Shown: positions 26,801 to 35,761, counted from the stretch's first letter. The stretch is 64,000 nucleotides of DNA from Ilyomonas sp965199845 (GCA_965199845.1 CBDATZ010000005.1:124001-188000), one strand, 5' to 3'. Made by a program: numbers and translations. Notes: generated from the letters alone by a model not told the origin.

Positions 26801-27618
26801 TTGGCGAACGCGAACAGAAAGATCACTTACGCAAACTCTTATATCCGTTTATTTTGCGTCGTACAAAAGAACAGGTTGCAAAAGATTTACCTGCGAAACA
26901 AGAGATGATTTTGATGTGCGAAATGGGAGATGAACAGCGGGAAATTTATGATGCTTACCGCAACGATTACAGAGATAAAATTTTGGGTGTTGTGGAAGAA
27001 CAAGGCATTCAGAAATCGCAGCTTTCTATCTTGCAGGGCTTAATGAAATTGCGCCAGATTTGCGATAGCCCGGCTATTATGAAAGATGAAGAACAATTTC
27101 CGAATGTGTCTGTAAAATTAGAAGAGCTGACAAGAGAAATTACCGAAAATATTGGTAATCATAAAGCACTTGTTTTCTCGCAGTTCTTAGGAATGTTGGG
27201 ATTGATTCGCGCAAAACTGAAAGAACTGGAAATTCCCTTTGAATATTTTGATGGAAGTACCTCTGCACCTGACCGCGAGAAAGCCATCAACCGTTTCCAA
27301 AACGACGATGAATGTCGCGTGTTTTTAATCTCTCTAAAAGCGGGCGGCGTTGGGTTAAATCTCACTGCAGCCGACTATGTTTATATTGTAGATCCGTGGT
27401 GGAATCCGGCGGTGGAGCAACAGGCAATTGACCGCACACATCGTATTGGACAGACAAAAAATATTTTTGCTTATCGCATGATTTGTAAAGACACAGTAGA
27501 AGATAAAATTCTCTTGTTACAAGAAAAGAAACGCGCACTTGCAACAGATTTAATTTCAGACGATTCAACATTTGTGAAGAGTCTCACCAGGGAAGATATT
27601 GAATATTTGTTTAGTTAA
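23866..27618 (+). CDS. SWIM/SNF2-family helicase-like ATPase
   Basis: This 1250-aa protein starts at GTG. The N-terminal part has a SWIM zinc finger (RCGCPYNLGEICRHEAA, CxC...CxH) and a second similar site (CHCNTESKHPLCVHK). A long central region of unclear fold follows, then a full SNF2 ATPase core. Its motifs are Walker A ADDMGLGKTLQAL, the DEAH-box equivalent LDESQAIKN, motif III LSGTPLQNN, motif V LKAGGVGLNLTAADYV and motif VI DRTHRIGQTKN. Bacterial SNF2/HepA-like proteins translocate on DNA and remodel bound protein or RNA polymerase. The gene stands alone, with no methylase or nuclease neighbours that would suggest a defence system. Confidence 0.92.
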   Translation: MALPYLTKHIYNNGTDEVIRRGKKIYSLGNVELVDFDDLLGTVVFRVKDDSYNTYYKVHINKFKDERNLSIRCGCPYNLGEICRHEAAALFQLQDSLDKNLLGEKDIAYNQRHTVIKMKQLDVRVIKLLSSLESYAEAESFLSKSKPIIKEAKDERVLADVRFDNDVFNVVIQKNEERNLDTSCHCNTESKHPLCVHKTIVLLHLYKAFGVNYFDSIRNWDKEKNKLLSLYGYSLEDDIKNKFEFAYKDGKPFLRVLDPSIKRVAQVAAPVETPVLQTASVQDEEVPVKHRVKLGIVISYNHHQYPYVQLDVVQGEPKEDNSGFAGKIEKIDIARFVNTEIFDEDDKSLLQNVRKLMSAEVSRYLNRNSPFSGIWENIVQPHDDELPEETRQLIIEYLHPKFKKLFSDVAESNFTFFLPRQKSFTSSNFQEANCSINFIVPELTISFSNGEYEVACNVRTPIGVSNIKDNVLSSSLLFQQEDQFYIWQKPEDVLLVEKFLPSGKMVIHENEWNQKLQDFIVPLTKEYHVHFNNIQKEEVRDVKPEIKIFLKEKGDYLLFQPVFIYHGYQVKPTDKDNILLPQANKLLLIHRNLSIENAFTDKLRNLHSNFIIPAENSNALALKGTEVLKNNWFFLFIDAVREMNTPVYGFEALKNFRFNTAKPSTKIYISSHTDWFDAKIDIHFGDQRVTVEDVKKALVNKQQFVQLKDGTLGILPDEWIKKYSLLFRVGDGKTDDIRLSKYHFGVIEELYEQRDQEELVFQLESKYENLKSHYSIETIPAPEHLQSILRPYQTSGFQWLNYLNDVKWGGILADDMGLGKTLQALTFLHHLKEKNGHLKALVVCPTTLMFNWENEIKKFTPVLSYYVHHGNLRLKDSLLKIKADIIITTYGTLRSDIRQFVELPLEYTILDESQAIKNPASKVTKAVCLLNTKSRLCLSGTPLQNNTFDIYAQMNFLNPGMLGSMDNFKNEFAVPIDKFGEREQKDHLRKLLYPFILRRTKEQVAKDLPAKQEMILMCEMGDEQREIYDAYRNDYRDKILGVVEEQGIQKSQLSILQGLMKLRQICDSPAIMKDEEQFPNVSVKLEELTREITENIGNHKALVFSQFLGMLGLIRAKLKELEIPFEYFDGSTSAPDREKAINRFQNDDECRVFLISLKAGGVGLNLTAADYVYIVDPWWNPAVEQQAIDRTHRIGQTKNIFAYRMICKDTVEDKILLLQEKKRALATDLISDDSTFVKSLTREDIEYLFS

Positions 27619-27670
27619 GTAATAAGTAAAAATCATATCATAAATAGTCACTTTTGAATGACTTTATCTC

Positions 27671-28789
27671 ATGGATATTTCCATTTGGGAACAGGAAAGT
27701 TTTTTTGCTCGTCGCGATGTAATTATCATTGGTGGCGGGCTTGCCGGTTTGTGGTGTGCGTATGAGTTATTATCAAAAAATCCTTCGCTTCATTTACTTA
27801 TTTTAGATAGTGGTATTATTCCAACAGGCGCAAGTACGCGAAATGCTGGTTTTGCCTGTTTTGGCAGCCCGACCGAACTGTTGCATGATGCAGAATTCTG
27901 GGGAGAAAAGCACATGTGGCAATTAACCGAAATGCGTTATAAAGGCATTGAGAAAATCAGAACTATTTTTCGTGATGAAGTTATAGATTACAGCAACTGC
28001 GGCGGTTATGAATGCTTGCGAAAGGACATTAATAATGTAGAAGAAATTCAGGAGAAATTATCCTGGTTAAATAAAGGATTACAAGAAATTACGGGTAAAG
28101 GAAATGTTTTTACCAGAACAGACGAAAAGCTTACTGCTTTTGGCTTTCAAGGTTTTGATGCTTTGATTGAAAATCAGTTGGAAGGTAGTTTGCACAGCGG
28201 GAAATTGGTAATGGCTTTACAGGAAAAATTTCGCTCGCTTGGCGGACAAATTATGCATGGAATAGAAGTAGAAAGATGGGAAGAAAATGATAAAGAGATA
28301 TCCGTTTTTACAAAGCAAAACATCAGGATAAAAGCATCTAAACTTTTCATTTGTACTAATGCATTAAGTCAAAATTTATTACCTGGAATTACGGCAAATC
28401 CGGCACGCGGACAAATCATCGTAACATCACCAATAAAGGATTTACAAATGCGTGGCACATTTCATTTTGATGAAGGCTTTTATTATTTCAGAAATATAGG
28501 AAACAGAGTTTTACTTGGCGGCGCGCGCAATACAGCTTTTGAAGATGAAAAAACGATACAATTTGATTTGACGCCTGCTATTCAAGACACGTTAGAAACT
28601 TTTTTATCCAATCATCTTTTACCAAGAAAATCTTATAAAATCGAATATAGGTGGAGCGGAATTATGGGCTTTACAGAAGATAAACAACCTTGTATAAAAC
28701 AACTTTCAGAAAGAGTAACGGCTGTTATAATCTGTAATGGAATGGGCGTTGCGCTTTCGCCTGTTATTGCCGAAGATATTTCTATTTAG
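27671..28789 (+). CDS. FAD-dependent oxidoreductase (DAO family)
   Basis: This 372-aa protein has the FAD-binding dinucleotide fold near residue 16 (DVIIIGGGLAGLWCAYEL), the STRNAGF loop and a C-terminal FAD segment (RWSGIMGFTEDKQPCI...ICNGMGVALSP). It fits the D-amino-acid oxidase/glycine oxidase superfamily, acting on an amine or amino acid; the substrate is unknown. It converges with the L,D-transpeptidase gene with only 2 bp between the stop codons. Confidence 0.88.
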   Translation: MDISIWEQESFFARRDVIIIGGGLAGLWCAYELLSKNPSLHLLILDSGIIPTGASTRNAGFACFGSPTELLHDAEFWGEKHMWQLTEMRYKGIEKIRTIFRDEVIDYSNCGGYECLRKDINNVEEIQEKLSWLNKGLQEITGKGNVFTRTDEKLTAFGFQGFDALIENQLEGSLHSGKLVMALQEKFRSLGGQIMHGIEVERWEENDKEISVFTKQNIRIKASKLFICTNALSQNLLPGITANPARGQIIVTSPIKDLQMRGTFHFDEGFYYFRNIGNRVLLGGARNTAFEDEKTIQFDLTPAIQDTLETFLSNHLLPRKSYKIEYRWSGIMGFTEDKQPCIKQLSERVTAVIICNGMGVALSPVIAEDISI

Positions 28790-28791
28790 TT

Positions 28792-29316
28792 TTACCTTCG
28801 GATAGTTACGGTTGTTCCAACCGGTATCATGCTGAACAACTCAATCACATCTGTGTTCTTCATACTTATGCAACCTTGCGTCCAGTTATCGTATTTATCA
28901 ATTGCATAATCTTCGTGCGGCCATGTGCCGTGAATACCAACGCCACCGCCCATCCTGGCATTAGCAGGAATAAGTCCCTGTGCTTTTCTTTGATTAAATT
29001 TTACAACACTTTCCTGGTTTGGATAATCAAGCATTAACATGCGGCACCACTTTTCGTGAAACCGTTTACTTGCAATTTTAAAATTTCCTTCCGGTGTTTC
29101 GCGGTCGCCTTCTACCATTTTATCACGCAAATCTTTATTGCCAAACACAACCGGGTACGTAACCAGCCAGCCTTTGGAATCGTACACGCTTAACTCGTAC
29201 GTGTGTTTGGTTATAACGATAGAAAAGTTAGGAAATGTAAACGAGCTTTTATTATGAAATGAAGTTGTAGCAATAAACAACGCAAGCAAGAGGCAGATAC
29301 TTACGCATTTTTTCAT
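28792..29316 (-). CDS. L,D-transpeptidase (YkuD domain)
   Basis: This 174-aa protein has a signal peptide (about 1-20). Its YkuD domain has the catalytic motif spanning IHGTWPHEDYA...WTQGCISMKNTDV, where His and the Cys of GCIS are the active residues. Such enzymes make 3-3 peptidoglycan cross-links or attach proteins to the peptidoglycan in the periplasm. It is the last gene of a minus-strand run with zapA and the coiled-coil gene, 66 bp after zapA. Confidence 0.93.
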   Translation of the reverse strand: MKKCVSICLLLALFIATTSFHNKSSFTFPNFSIVITKHTYELSVYDSKGWLVTYPVVFGNKDLRDKMVEGDRETPEGNFKIASKRFHEKWCRMLMLDYPNQESVVKFNQRKAQGLIPANARMGGGVGIHGTWPHEDYAIDKYDNWTQGCISMKNTDVIELFSMIPVGTTVTIRR

Positions 29317-29382
29317 TCGGAATACAGCTTTTTATTAGAACGCAGTTACGGCAAACTAAGTATGCAAAAACAAACTAAAATT

Positions 29383-29676
29383 TTATTCTGTTGAAAGGGC
29401 TTTATCTAATAACAAATTGATTTGTTCAACAGTTTGGTCAGCTTCGGTATCAGCAATGATATAATTGCCCGGTTTAGAACTTTCTGTGGCTATCCAAAGC
29501 AAAACCATTGATATATAATCCTGCATGTCTTTGCCGCCAAAAGCGGTTTTAAATTCTGTGATTTTGTCGTTGATAAGCCGGGCTGTTTTGCGTATTGTTT
29601 CTTCGTCTTGTACGCGTGTTTTTAAACGATACGACCTGTCGGCGATAAGGATATTGATAGCAATTAGTTCTTCCAT
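29383..29676 (-). CDS. zapA: Cell division protein ZapA
   Basis: This 97-aa protein has the ZapA layout: a beta-rich N-terminal domain (INILIADRSYRLKTRVQDEETIRKTARLINDKI) and a C-terminal helix. ZapA binds and bundles FtsZ filaments at the division site. The length is normal. Its position downstream of pheT and a short coiled-coil gene is the usual Bacteroidota order and supports the call. A dispersed repeat lies between it and the coiled-coil gene. Confidence 0.9.
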   Translation of the reverse strand: MEELIAINILIADRSYRLKTRVQDEETIRKTARLINDKITEFKTAFGGKDMQDYISMVLLWIATESSKPGNYIIADTEADQTVEQINLLLDKALSTE

Positions 29677-29703
29677 GTTTACTTACGGTCTTTTTACAAT
29701 TGG

Positions 29704-29786
29704 TTCAATTGATAACAGAAACCTGAACGGAGCGTCGCAACGATGTGTAACCGGAGTTATCGGCGATGGTAACATAATTGTATTTG
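29704..29786 (+). repeat. Dispersed intergenic repeat, copy C
   Basis: It contains GAACGGAGCGTCGCAACGATG, shared with copy D (GAACGGAGCGTCGCAA), then CCGGAGTTATCGG and GGTAACATA...TGTATTT. GATAAC (29711-29716) and GTTATC (29756-29761) pair. It lies within the minus-strand transcript, between the coiled-coil gene and zapA. Confidence 0.6.
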
Positions 29787-29799
29787 CCATTCTGCTACT

Positions 29800-30093
29800 T
29801 TATTCATTGATTAATGCAATACATTTATCAATCTCTTTTAAGTATTGATCAATACGCCTGGCAAAGATTTTTTTCTGCGCGGGATGCCAATTCTGAATAC
29901 CGGATTTCAGAATATCAGATTCTTGTTGCAATTGTTTGATTTGCTCGTCTTTTGCGTCGAGTTGCTTTTGCAGATTGTTGCGTTCTGATGTAAGTTTAAT
30001 ATTTTCTTTTTGCAGCGCAGAATGCTTGTCCAGCAAGAGCTTTAGCTTTTGATGGACATTTTCTAAGCTTGTTTGTAAATTGGTTTGCGCCAA
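29800..30093 (-). CDS. Coiled-coil protein between pheT and zapA
   Basis: This 97-aa protein has no signal peptide. Residues about 5-65 form a clear coiled coil (heptads rich in Leu, Lys, Glu and Gln: LLLDKHSALQKENIKL...LQKQLDAKDEQIKQLQ). A short helical end follows (AQKKIFARRIDQYLKEIDKCIALI). It starts 14 bp after the pheT end and precedes zapA. Size, coiled-coil nature and position suggest a partner of the division machinery, perhaps playing the part of ZapB; this is inference from context only. Confidence 0.75.
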   Translation of the reverse strand: MAQTNLQTSLENVHQKLKLLLDKHSALQKENIKLTSERNNLQKQLDAKDEQIKQLQQESDILKSGIQNWHPAQKKIFARRIDQYLKEIDKCIALINE

Positions 30094-30107
30094 AAAAATG
30101 ATTGTTT

Positions 30108-32530
30108 TTATTTCCTGATTTCTGCGTGTAAGTCTGTTTGCAGACTTTGCATAATACGATTCATCATGTTATCAATTTCTTTGTCTGTCAAAGTCTTTTC
30201 GTCATCGCTGAAAGTGAAATTGATAGCTAAAGATTTTTTGTCGCCACCTAATTTTTCGCTTTCAAATTTATCAAACAAACGCACGTCGGCAAGTCTTGAT
30301 AATTTTTGTTTGTTGATGGTTTCTTCAATTTCTGCATAGCTTACCGATTTGTTTACCACCATTGCTAAATCGCGCTGCACAGTTGGAAAACGCGATACTT
30401 CGCTGTACAGAATTTTTGTTTTTTGAGCCAAATGCAGAAGCGAATCAAAATGAATATCGGCAAAATAAACAGCTTGTTTTATATCGAATTGTCTAGCGCT
30501 TCGGTTGCATCAATTTTCTTTAGATTTCCTAATTGATGTTTACCGGAAAATATAGTCAGGCTTTCTTTTTCTGAAGCTGCTTTTTCGAATGATATTTTCT
30601 GCAACGCAGATGTATGTAAAACCGCTTGTACATAGCTTTTCAACGAAAAAATATCCAGCGGTTTTTGCTTTTCATCCCACGAATCTTCATGATTTGCGCC
30701 GGTTATGTAAAGACACAAATGTTCCTGTTCATAATAATTTCCAATGTCTTTTTTATGATAGGTTTTGCCCCATTCAAAAAAGCGCAGATTTGCATTTTTA
30801 CGGTTTGTATTATACACAATCGCTTCCATCCCGGTTTCTAACATAGAAGGTCGCAACACATCTAAATCTGCGCTTAGATTGTTTATCATTTTTACAGATT
30901 GCGATAACACTTCTTCTGAATAAAATTTGCTGTTTGTAATTGAATTGGTTACAATTTCATAGAAGCCAAGACCAGCTAACTGTTGTGATATTTTTTCTTT
31001 TAAAGCTTCCTTAAAACCTAATGTTTCCCGGGCAGGAGACAGTGTAATGGTTGCCGGAATTTCAATGTTATCCAAGCCATCAATACGAACAATTTCTTCT
31101 ACAATATCAGCCGGTAAAGCAATGTCTGGTTTGCTGTATGGAACGGCAACGGTAAGTTGTTCTGTTGTTTCGCTGATAACAGAAAATCCAAGATTGAGAA
31201 GTATGTTTTTTACACTTTCAACAGGATACTTTTTACCGCTTAATTTCTGTAAAAAACGATATGATAGCGTTACATTTTTTTGAGGTTGCGGCTTTGGATA
31301 AATGTCTATAATCTCGCTGCTAATGGCACCGCCGGCAATCTCTTTTATTAGTAAAGCCGCGCGTTTTAAAACGGAAACTGTATTGGAAACATCCGTTCCT
31401 TTTTCATATCGCGTCGCTGCATCTGTGCGCAAACCATGCGCTACCGAAGTTTTGCGAATGCCGGTTGAGGCAAAGCAAGCGCTTTCTAAAAAAATATTTT
31501 TCGTATTGTTTTTTACACCGCTTTCTGCGCCACCAAAAACGCCGGCAATACACATGCCTTCGGTTTCATTACAAATCATCAAATCATAACTATGCAGTTT
31601 CCTTTCTTTACCATCAAGTGTTGTAAATGTTGTGCCTTCCGGCAAATTTTTCACAACAACATGATTGCCCGTAATCGCGTCTGCATCAAATGCGTGAAGC
31701 GGCTGACCGGTTTCGTGAAGAATGAAATTGGTGATGTCAACAATATTATTAATCGGGCGCAAACCAATGGCTTTTAGTTTGTTTTGCAGCCAATCCGGCG
31801 ATGTTGTTACTGTTATATCAGAAATACTAACACCCGAATAGCGAAGACAAGCGTCTGTATTTTCAACCGTTACATGAATGTTAGATTTGTTATTGTCTGT
31901 AACAATGGCATCTTTATAAGGAAACTTGGGTTTTATTTTTTTGTTTTGATGATGCGATAAATATGCACACACATCTTTTGCTGTACCCAAATGGCTCATC
32001 GCATCCATACGGTTTGGGGTTAAACCAATTTCATAAATGAAATCGCTGTACGGTTTGAAATACTGATTGGCAGGCATTCCGACAGTAACATCATTCGGCA
32101 AAATCATAATACCGGCATGGCTGTTTCCTATGCCGATTTCGTCTTCGGCGCAAATCATTCCCTGGCTTACTTCACCGCGAATCTTCGCTGCTTTCATCGT
32201 CATTGGTTCGCCGGTTGTCGGGTAAATGGTTGTGCCAATCGTTGCGACAATTACTTTCTGTCCGGCGGCTACGTTCGGCGCTCCGCAAACAATTTGCAAA
32301 GGCTCGCCTGTTCCCGTATTTACGGTTGTTTTCTTTAGCTTATCAGCATTCGGATGTTGCTTACAAGTAACAACTTCACCAACAACCAAACCTTGTAAAT
32401 TTCCTTTTACGGTTTCGTAAGGCTCTACGCTTTCTACTTCCAAACCAATGGAAGTGAGAATGTGAGAAAGCTCATTTGGCTCTATGATTTCCGGTAAATA
32501 ATCGCTCAGCCATTTATAAGAAATCGTCAT
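30108..32530 (-). pseudogene. pheT: Phenylalanyl-tRNA synthetase beta subunit, frameshifted
   Basis: PheT with PheS charges tRNA-Phe. The first frame (32530 to 30479, 683 codons) carries the N-terminal tRNA-binding EMAP domain (VGEVVTCKQHPNADKLKKT), B3/B4 (DITNFILHETGQPLHAFDAD), B5 and the catalytic-like core. At about 30485 the frame is lost: TCG-ATA-TAA stops translation. The other frame, read from GAT at the same point, continues DIKQAVYFADIHFDSLLH into a 107-codon FDX-ACB anticodon-binding domain ending at 30108 (SRFPTVQRDLAMVV). One missing base would restore a normal protein of about 808 aa. No slippery sequence is visible. Confidence 0.9.
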
Positions 32531-32687
32531 GTAATCTCAGATTTGAAAAGTTTGTAAAGATAAAAGAGTGAACGGAAATTTGAGTTGATTTAGCAGATGA
32601 TATAAGGTTTTAAATTTCTTGATTAATCCGATAAAATCTTCTGAATAACTCAATATATTTTATGCCCTCAGGATAAAAAAAGAAAAA

Positions 32688-32711
32688 GCCCGCATCAAGA
32701 TTAATGCAGGC
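32688..32711 (-). terminator. Terminator of the rpsF-rpsR-rplI operon
   Basis: On the minus strand, GCCTGCAT / ATGCGGGC pair (one G-U) around an 8-base loop, followed by a T-rich run (TTTTTC then seven Ts). It lies 27 bases after the rplI stop. Confidence 0.8.
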
Positions 32712-32737
32712 TAATTGATATAAGTAGTATAACAAGT

Positions 32738-33184
32738 TTACTCACCTGTCACTTCAAACTCAATTTCGGTATTGTTGCCATTACCAAAATCTACAGAAGC
32801 TTTATAGGTGCCAAGTTCTTTAACATCATCTGTAATATGAATGCGTTTGCGGTCAATTTCGTAACCTTTCTGGTCGCGAATGGCGCGTGCTATTTGTAAC
32901 GATGTAATGCTGCCAAATATTTTACCGCTGGTTCCTGTTTTAGCAGTTACTTTAACAGGCGATTCTTTCAACACAGCAATCACTTTGTTGATTTCAGCCA
33001 GCATAGCCGCTTCTTTCTTTGCTTTTACCTTTTGTTTTTCTTCTAACTGTTTCAGGTTAGAACCGCTGGCTTCAACTGCCAGTTTATGGGGAAGAAGATA
33101 GTTGCGGGCATAACCGTTTTTTACAGTTGCCAGTTCGTTGGCGCCGCCCAGATTATCTACGTCCTGAATTAATATTACCTGCAT
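32738..33184 (-). CDS. rplI: 50S ribosomal protein L9
   Basis: L9 binds 23S rRNA near the L1 stalk. The 148-aa protein has the N-terminal RNA-binding domain (MQVILIQDVDNLGGANELATVKNGYARNYLLPHKLA, which contains the family signature), a long connecting helix rich in Lys/Ala, and the C-terminal domain with ITSLQIARAI. The length is normal. It is the last gene of the S6-S18-L9 operon, 72 bp after rpsR. Confidence 0.97.
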   Translation of the reverse strand: MQVILIQDVDNLGGANELATVKNGYARNYLLPHKLAVEASGSNLKQLEEKQKVKAKKEAAMLAEINKVIAVLKESPVKVTAKTGTSGKIFGSITSLQIARAIRDQKGYEIDRKRIHITDDVKELGTYKASVDFGNGNNTEIEFEVTGE

Positions 33185-33256
33185 GATGATTTGTTTTGAA
33201 GGTGGAAGCGAAAGGTGAGTATTTTATCATCTCACTTTTTACTTCTCACACAAAAG

Positions 33257-33523
33257 TTATTTCAATAAATCAGTTACAAAAGGCAACAAAGCCATCTGGC
33301 GTGCTTTCTTAATTGCATCTGATACTTTACGCTGATATTTTAAAGAATTACCGGTTAAACGGCGAGGTAAAATTTTACCTTGTTCATTAATGAATTTCTT
33401 TAAAAACTCGATGTCTTTGTAATCAATGTATTTAATTCCGTACTTCTCAAAGCGGCTGAATTTCTTCTTTGGCTTTTCCTGTTTAATAGCCGTGAGGTAC
33501 TTAATTTCATTTGCTTTAGCCAT
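33257..33523 (-). CDS. rpsR: 30S ribosomal protein S18
   Basis: S18 binds 16S rRNA in the platform together with S6. This 88-aa protein has the core IDYKDIEFLKKFINEQGKILPRRLTG followed by the basic helix YQRKVSDAIKKARQMALLPF, which is the family signature. No Cys cluster is present. Its start overlaps the end of rpsF by 8 bp, so the two are translationally coupled. Confidence 0.97.
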   Translation of the reverse strand: MAKANEIKYLTAIKQEKPKKKFSRFEKYGIKYIDYKDIEFLKKFINEQGKILPRRLTGNSLKYQRKVSDAIKKARQMALLPFVTDLLK

Positions 33524-33875
33524 TCGTTACCTCCGCATTTTCGGGTTGAGATACATTATTTCTTTTCTTAGCGTTGTATTCAACAGCATACTTATCAAGT
33601 GCTGTGTACATAAAGCGCATAATCTGCTCATCACGCAGAATCTGGATCTTTAACTTCTCATTGAAGCTGGATGGCGCGCTATACTCAACTACCCAATAAA
33701 TACCGGTAGTTTTTTTCTGTATAGAATACGCCAGCGATTTTAAACCCCAGGGATTGCTGTGCACAATAGTTCCACCGTTATCTGTAACGAAATCAGTGTA
33801 CTTTTTCTGAACGTTTTTAAACTCGTCTTCAGAAAGCACAGGGGTAAAAATCACCATCAATTCGTAATTGTTCAT
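33516..33875 (-). CDS. rpsF: 30S ribosomal protein S6
   Basis: S6 forms a complex with S18 on 16S rRNA. The 119-aa protein has the ferredoxin-like fold pattern MNNYELMVIFTPVLSEDE, the conserved WGLKSLAYSIQKKTTGIYWV and a terminal strand MRFMYTALD. The acidic/Asn-rich tail is as expected. It is the first gene of the S6-S18-L9 operon. Confidence 0.97.
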   Translation of the reverse strand: MNNYELMVIFTPVLSEDEFKNVQKKYTDFVTDNGGTIVHSNPWGLKSLAYSIQKKTTGIYWVVEYSAPSSFNEKLKIQILRDEQIMRFMYTALDKYAVEYNAKKRNNVSQPENAEVTNG

Positions 33876-33915
33876 TACCCTGTTTTTGTTTGATTAAAAA
33901 TTAAATTTCGGGCGG

Positions 33916-33923
33916 CGAAGGTA
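33916..33923 (-). promoter_or_regulatory. Probable -7 box of the rpsF operon
   Basis: TACCTTCG on the minus strand (one mismatch from TAnnTTTG) lies 41 bases before the rpsF ATG. TTAG, a weak -33 box, is 19 bases upstream. No other candidate fits better. Confidence 0.45.
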
Positions 33924-34135
33924 ACGGAAAGTAATTGAATATCTAATAATTAAGGTTGAAAATTTTGCAAATATTGGGTTATCACTTTTCTGTAATTCGG
34001 TTTAACTTTCGTTTGATCGATATGCGTCAAGCCAGCGGCGTCAGCTATTTTATGCAGAAAACAAATGATTAAATCCTTTCCATAACAATACAAAAATGAA
34101 AAAGTTTTTTAATGTTTGATTGATAAAGGAATTTT

Positions 34136-34143
34136 TATATTTG
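34136..34143 (+). promoter_or_regulatory. -7 box before the subtilase lipoprotein gene
   Basis: TATATTTG matches the consensus fully. TTTG lies 17 bases upstream, slightly short of the usual spacing. The implied start of transcription near 34150 favours translation from the ATG at 34161. Confidence 0.55.
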
Positions 34144-34160
34144 TTACTATGTTAATTGAC

Positions 34161-35708
34161 ATGAAATCAAAACTCCTTTGCTTACTATGTTCGGTCACCC
34201 TAAGTACTTTTATTTCGTGCGACAAAAACCTGAAAGATAAGACCGATGCCCCTGCAGATGCCGGAACAGAGACACTTATGTCAGCCAAAGAAATCAATAC
34301 CAGCATTGAAAATGAAGTTGTACAAAATGGTTCTTTCGAATGGAAAAATGCCAGCCTGAAAATAGTTTGGAGTGCTCTTCAGCAGCAATCAGATCATATC
34401 ATGTGTATTGGTTACAAATCTTTGTCAGAAGATGATATTGATAACAAAATGGCTTCTATCAATATAAATTCTGCAAGCTGGAAAGAAACCAAACAACAAG
34501 TTTTAAACCTGATTCTGCAAAGCGAGCGAAAATTAAATCCTTCGTTGAAGCCCGAAGATTTGGAAGTATGGAAAGAAAATACATTGCCTGTTATTGATGT
34601 TGAAATAAAAAATATAGAAACTGTAAAACTGCTTCGCGCCAGTAACCTTATCCGCTATGTTGAACCGATGGGTTACGATCCGTTAGCTTATGAAGATAAC
34701 AAAGTGGCTCAACCTAACCAGGTTGGTTTCGATGGAAGTGGTTGCGGCGGTTACGATGGTAATAATACGTTGGTAGCCGGGCGGGATTACACAATCATTT
34801 CTCCCAATACAAAAATTTCCTGGAATTATACATATCATAACATCAGCCAGGCATGGACGAAAAGCACCGGCGCCGGCATTAAAGTGATGGTGATTGATAC
34901 CGGTGTTGATCCCGACCAGGATAATTTCGGAAGCGGTTTTAATCAAGGTTTGTCGAGCGGAAGAACCATTCAAAAGATAGTTACGCTGCCGAATCAAACC
35001 TCAGCAGATGATGGCTGCGGACATGGCACAACTATGAGCGGCGCTGTAGCCGCACCCAGAGGTACAGATGGTAACAGTTGCGGTATTGCTTACAATTGCA
35101 ACTATATTATTTGTAGGGCAGCGCAAGATGTTTACATAGACCAAAGCGCAGAGGTAAAAGGCGTAAGCGATGCCTATAAATATGCAGGCGATGATAACTC
35201 TGTAAAAATTGTTAGTATGAGTTTAGGTCGTATTACAAGTAACGGACAAATTAAAGATGCTATCAATTATGCGTATGGAAAAGGGAAACTGATGTTTTGT
35301 GCAGGCGGCACATCGTTTAGCTGGTCATCTGCTTTTGTTGGCGTTATTTTTCCGGCCAGTTTACCAAACGTAGAAGCTGTTACAGGTGTGAAAGATAAAT
35401 CTGCCTTAACTGCCTGCGAAGATTGCCACAAAGGAAAACAAATCGATTTTGTAATTGTGATGGAACAAAGTGCGACAGGCAATCACCAGATAAGTACTGC
35501 CGTTAGCGGCGATGTGCCAACAACTGTGGGCGGATCTTCTGTTTCAACTGCTGACGCGGCGGGAATCGCTGCTTTGGTATGGAGTCGTTTTCCAACATTT
35601 ACGAGAGAACAGGTTGTAAACAAATTAACTATCACGGCAAGCCTTTATCCAAACAAAAGTAAAAATTTTGGCTGGGGAAAATTAAATGCCGACGCTGCAA
35701 CGAACTAA
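34161..35708 (+). CDS. S8-family (subtilisin-like) serine peptidase, lipoprotein
   Basis: This 515-aa protein starts at 34161 (MKSKLLCLLCSVTL), giving a lipoprotein signal with Cys after FIS; 15 upstream codons would spoil it. Residues about 60-190 form a pro-region. The catalytic domain has Asp in VMVIDTGVD, His in DDGCGHGTTMSG and Ser in VGGSSVSTADAAG. The Ser motif departs from the usual GTSMAAP, but the spacing is right. It is probably an outer-membrane-anchored protease. A terminator follows at 35733. Start choice is moderately sure, family very sure. Confidence 0.9.
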   Translation: MKSKLLCLLCSVTLSTFISCDKNLKDKTDAPADAGTETLMSAKEINTSIENEVVQNGSFEWKNASLKIVWSALQQQSDHIMCIGYKSLSEDDIDNKMASININSASWKETKQQVLNLILQSERKLNPSLKPEDLEVWKENTLPVIDVEIKNIETVKLLRASNLIRYVEPMGYDPLAYEDNKVAQPNQVGFDGSGCGGYDGNNTLVAGRDYTIISPNTKISWNYTYHNISQAWTKSTGAGIKVMVIDTGVDPDQDNFGSGFNQGLSSGRTIQKIVTLPNQTSADDGCGHGTTMSGAVAAPRGTDGNSCGIAYNCNYIICRAAQDVYIDQSAEVKGVSDAYKYAGDDNSVKIVSMSLGRITSNGQIKDAINYAYGKGKLMFCAGGTSFSWSSAFVGVIFPASLPNVEAVTGVKDKSALTACEDCHKGKQIDFVIVMEQSATGNHQISTAVSGDVPTTVGGSSVSTADAAGIAALVWSRFPTFTREQVVNKLTITASLYPNKSKNFGWGKLNADAATN

Positions 35709-35732
35709 TATAAACAAATCCCATACTTCCTC

Positions 35733-35761
35733 AAGTCCTGTTCTTCCCGCAGGACTTTTTT
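35733..35761 (+). terminator. Terminator of the subtilase gene
   Basis: AAGTCCTG (35733-35740) / CAGGACTT (35750-35757) form a hairpin with a 9-base loop, followed by a run of Ts. Confidence 0.8.

Noticed and set aside
23866..28789. Defence island around the SNF2 ATPase
   Set aside because: No methylase, nuclease or other defence gene lies beside it; neighbours are metabolic or envelope genes.
30476..30491. Programmed frameshifting in pheT
   Set aside because: No heptameric slippery site or stimulatory hairpin is visible, and pheT is not known to use frameshifting.
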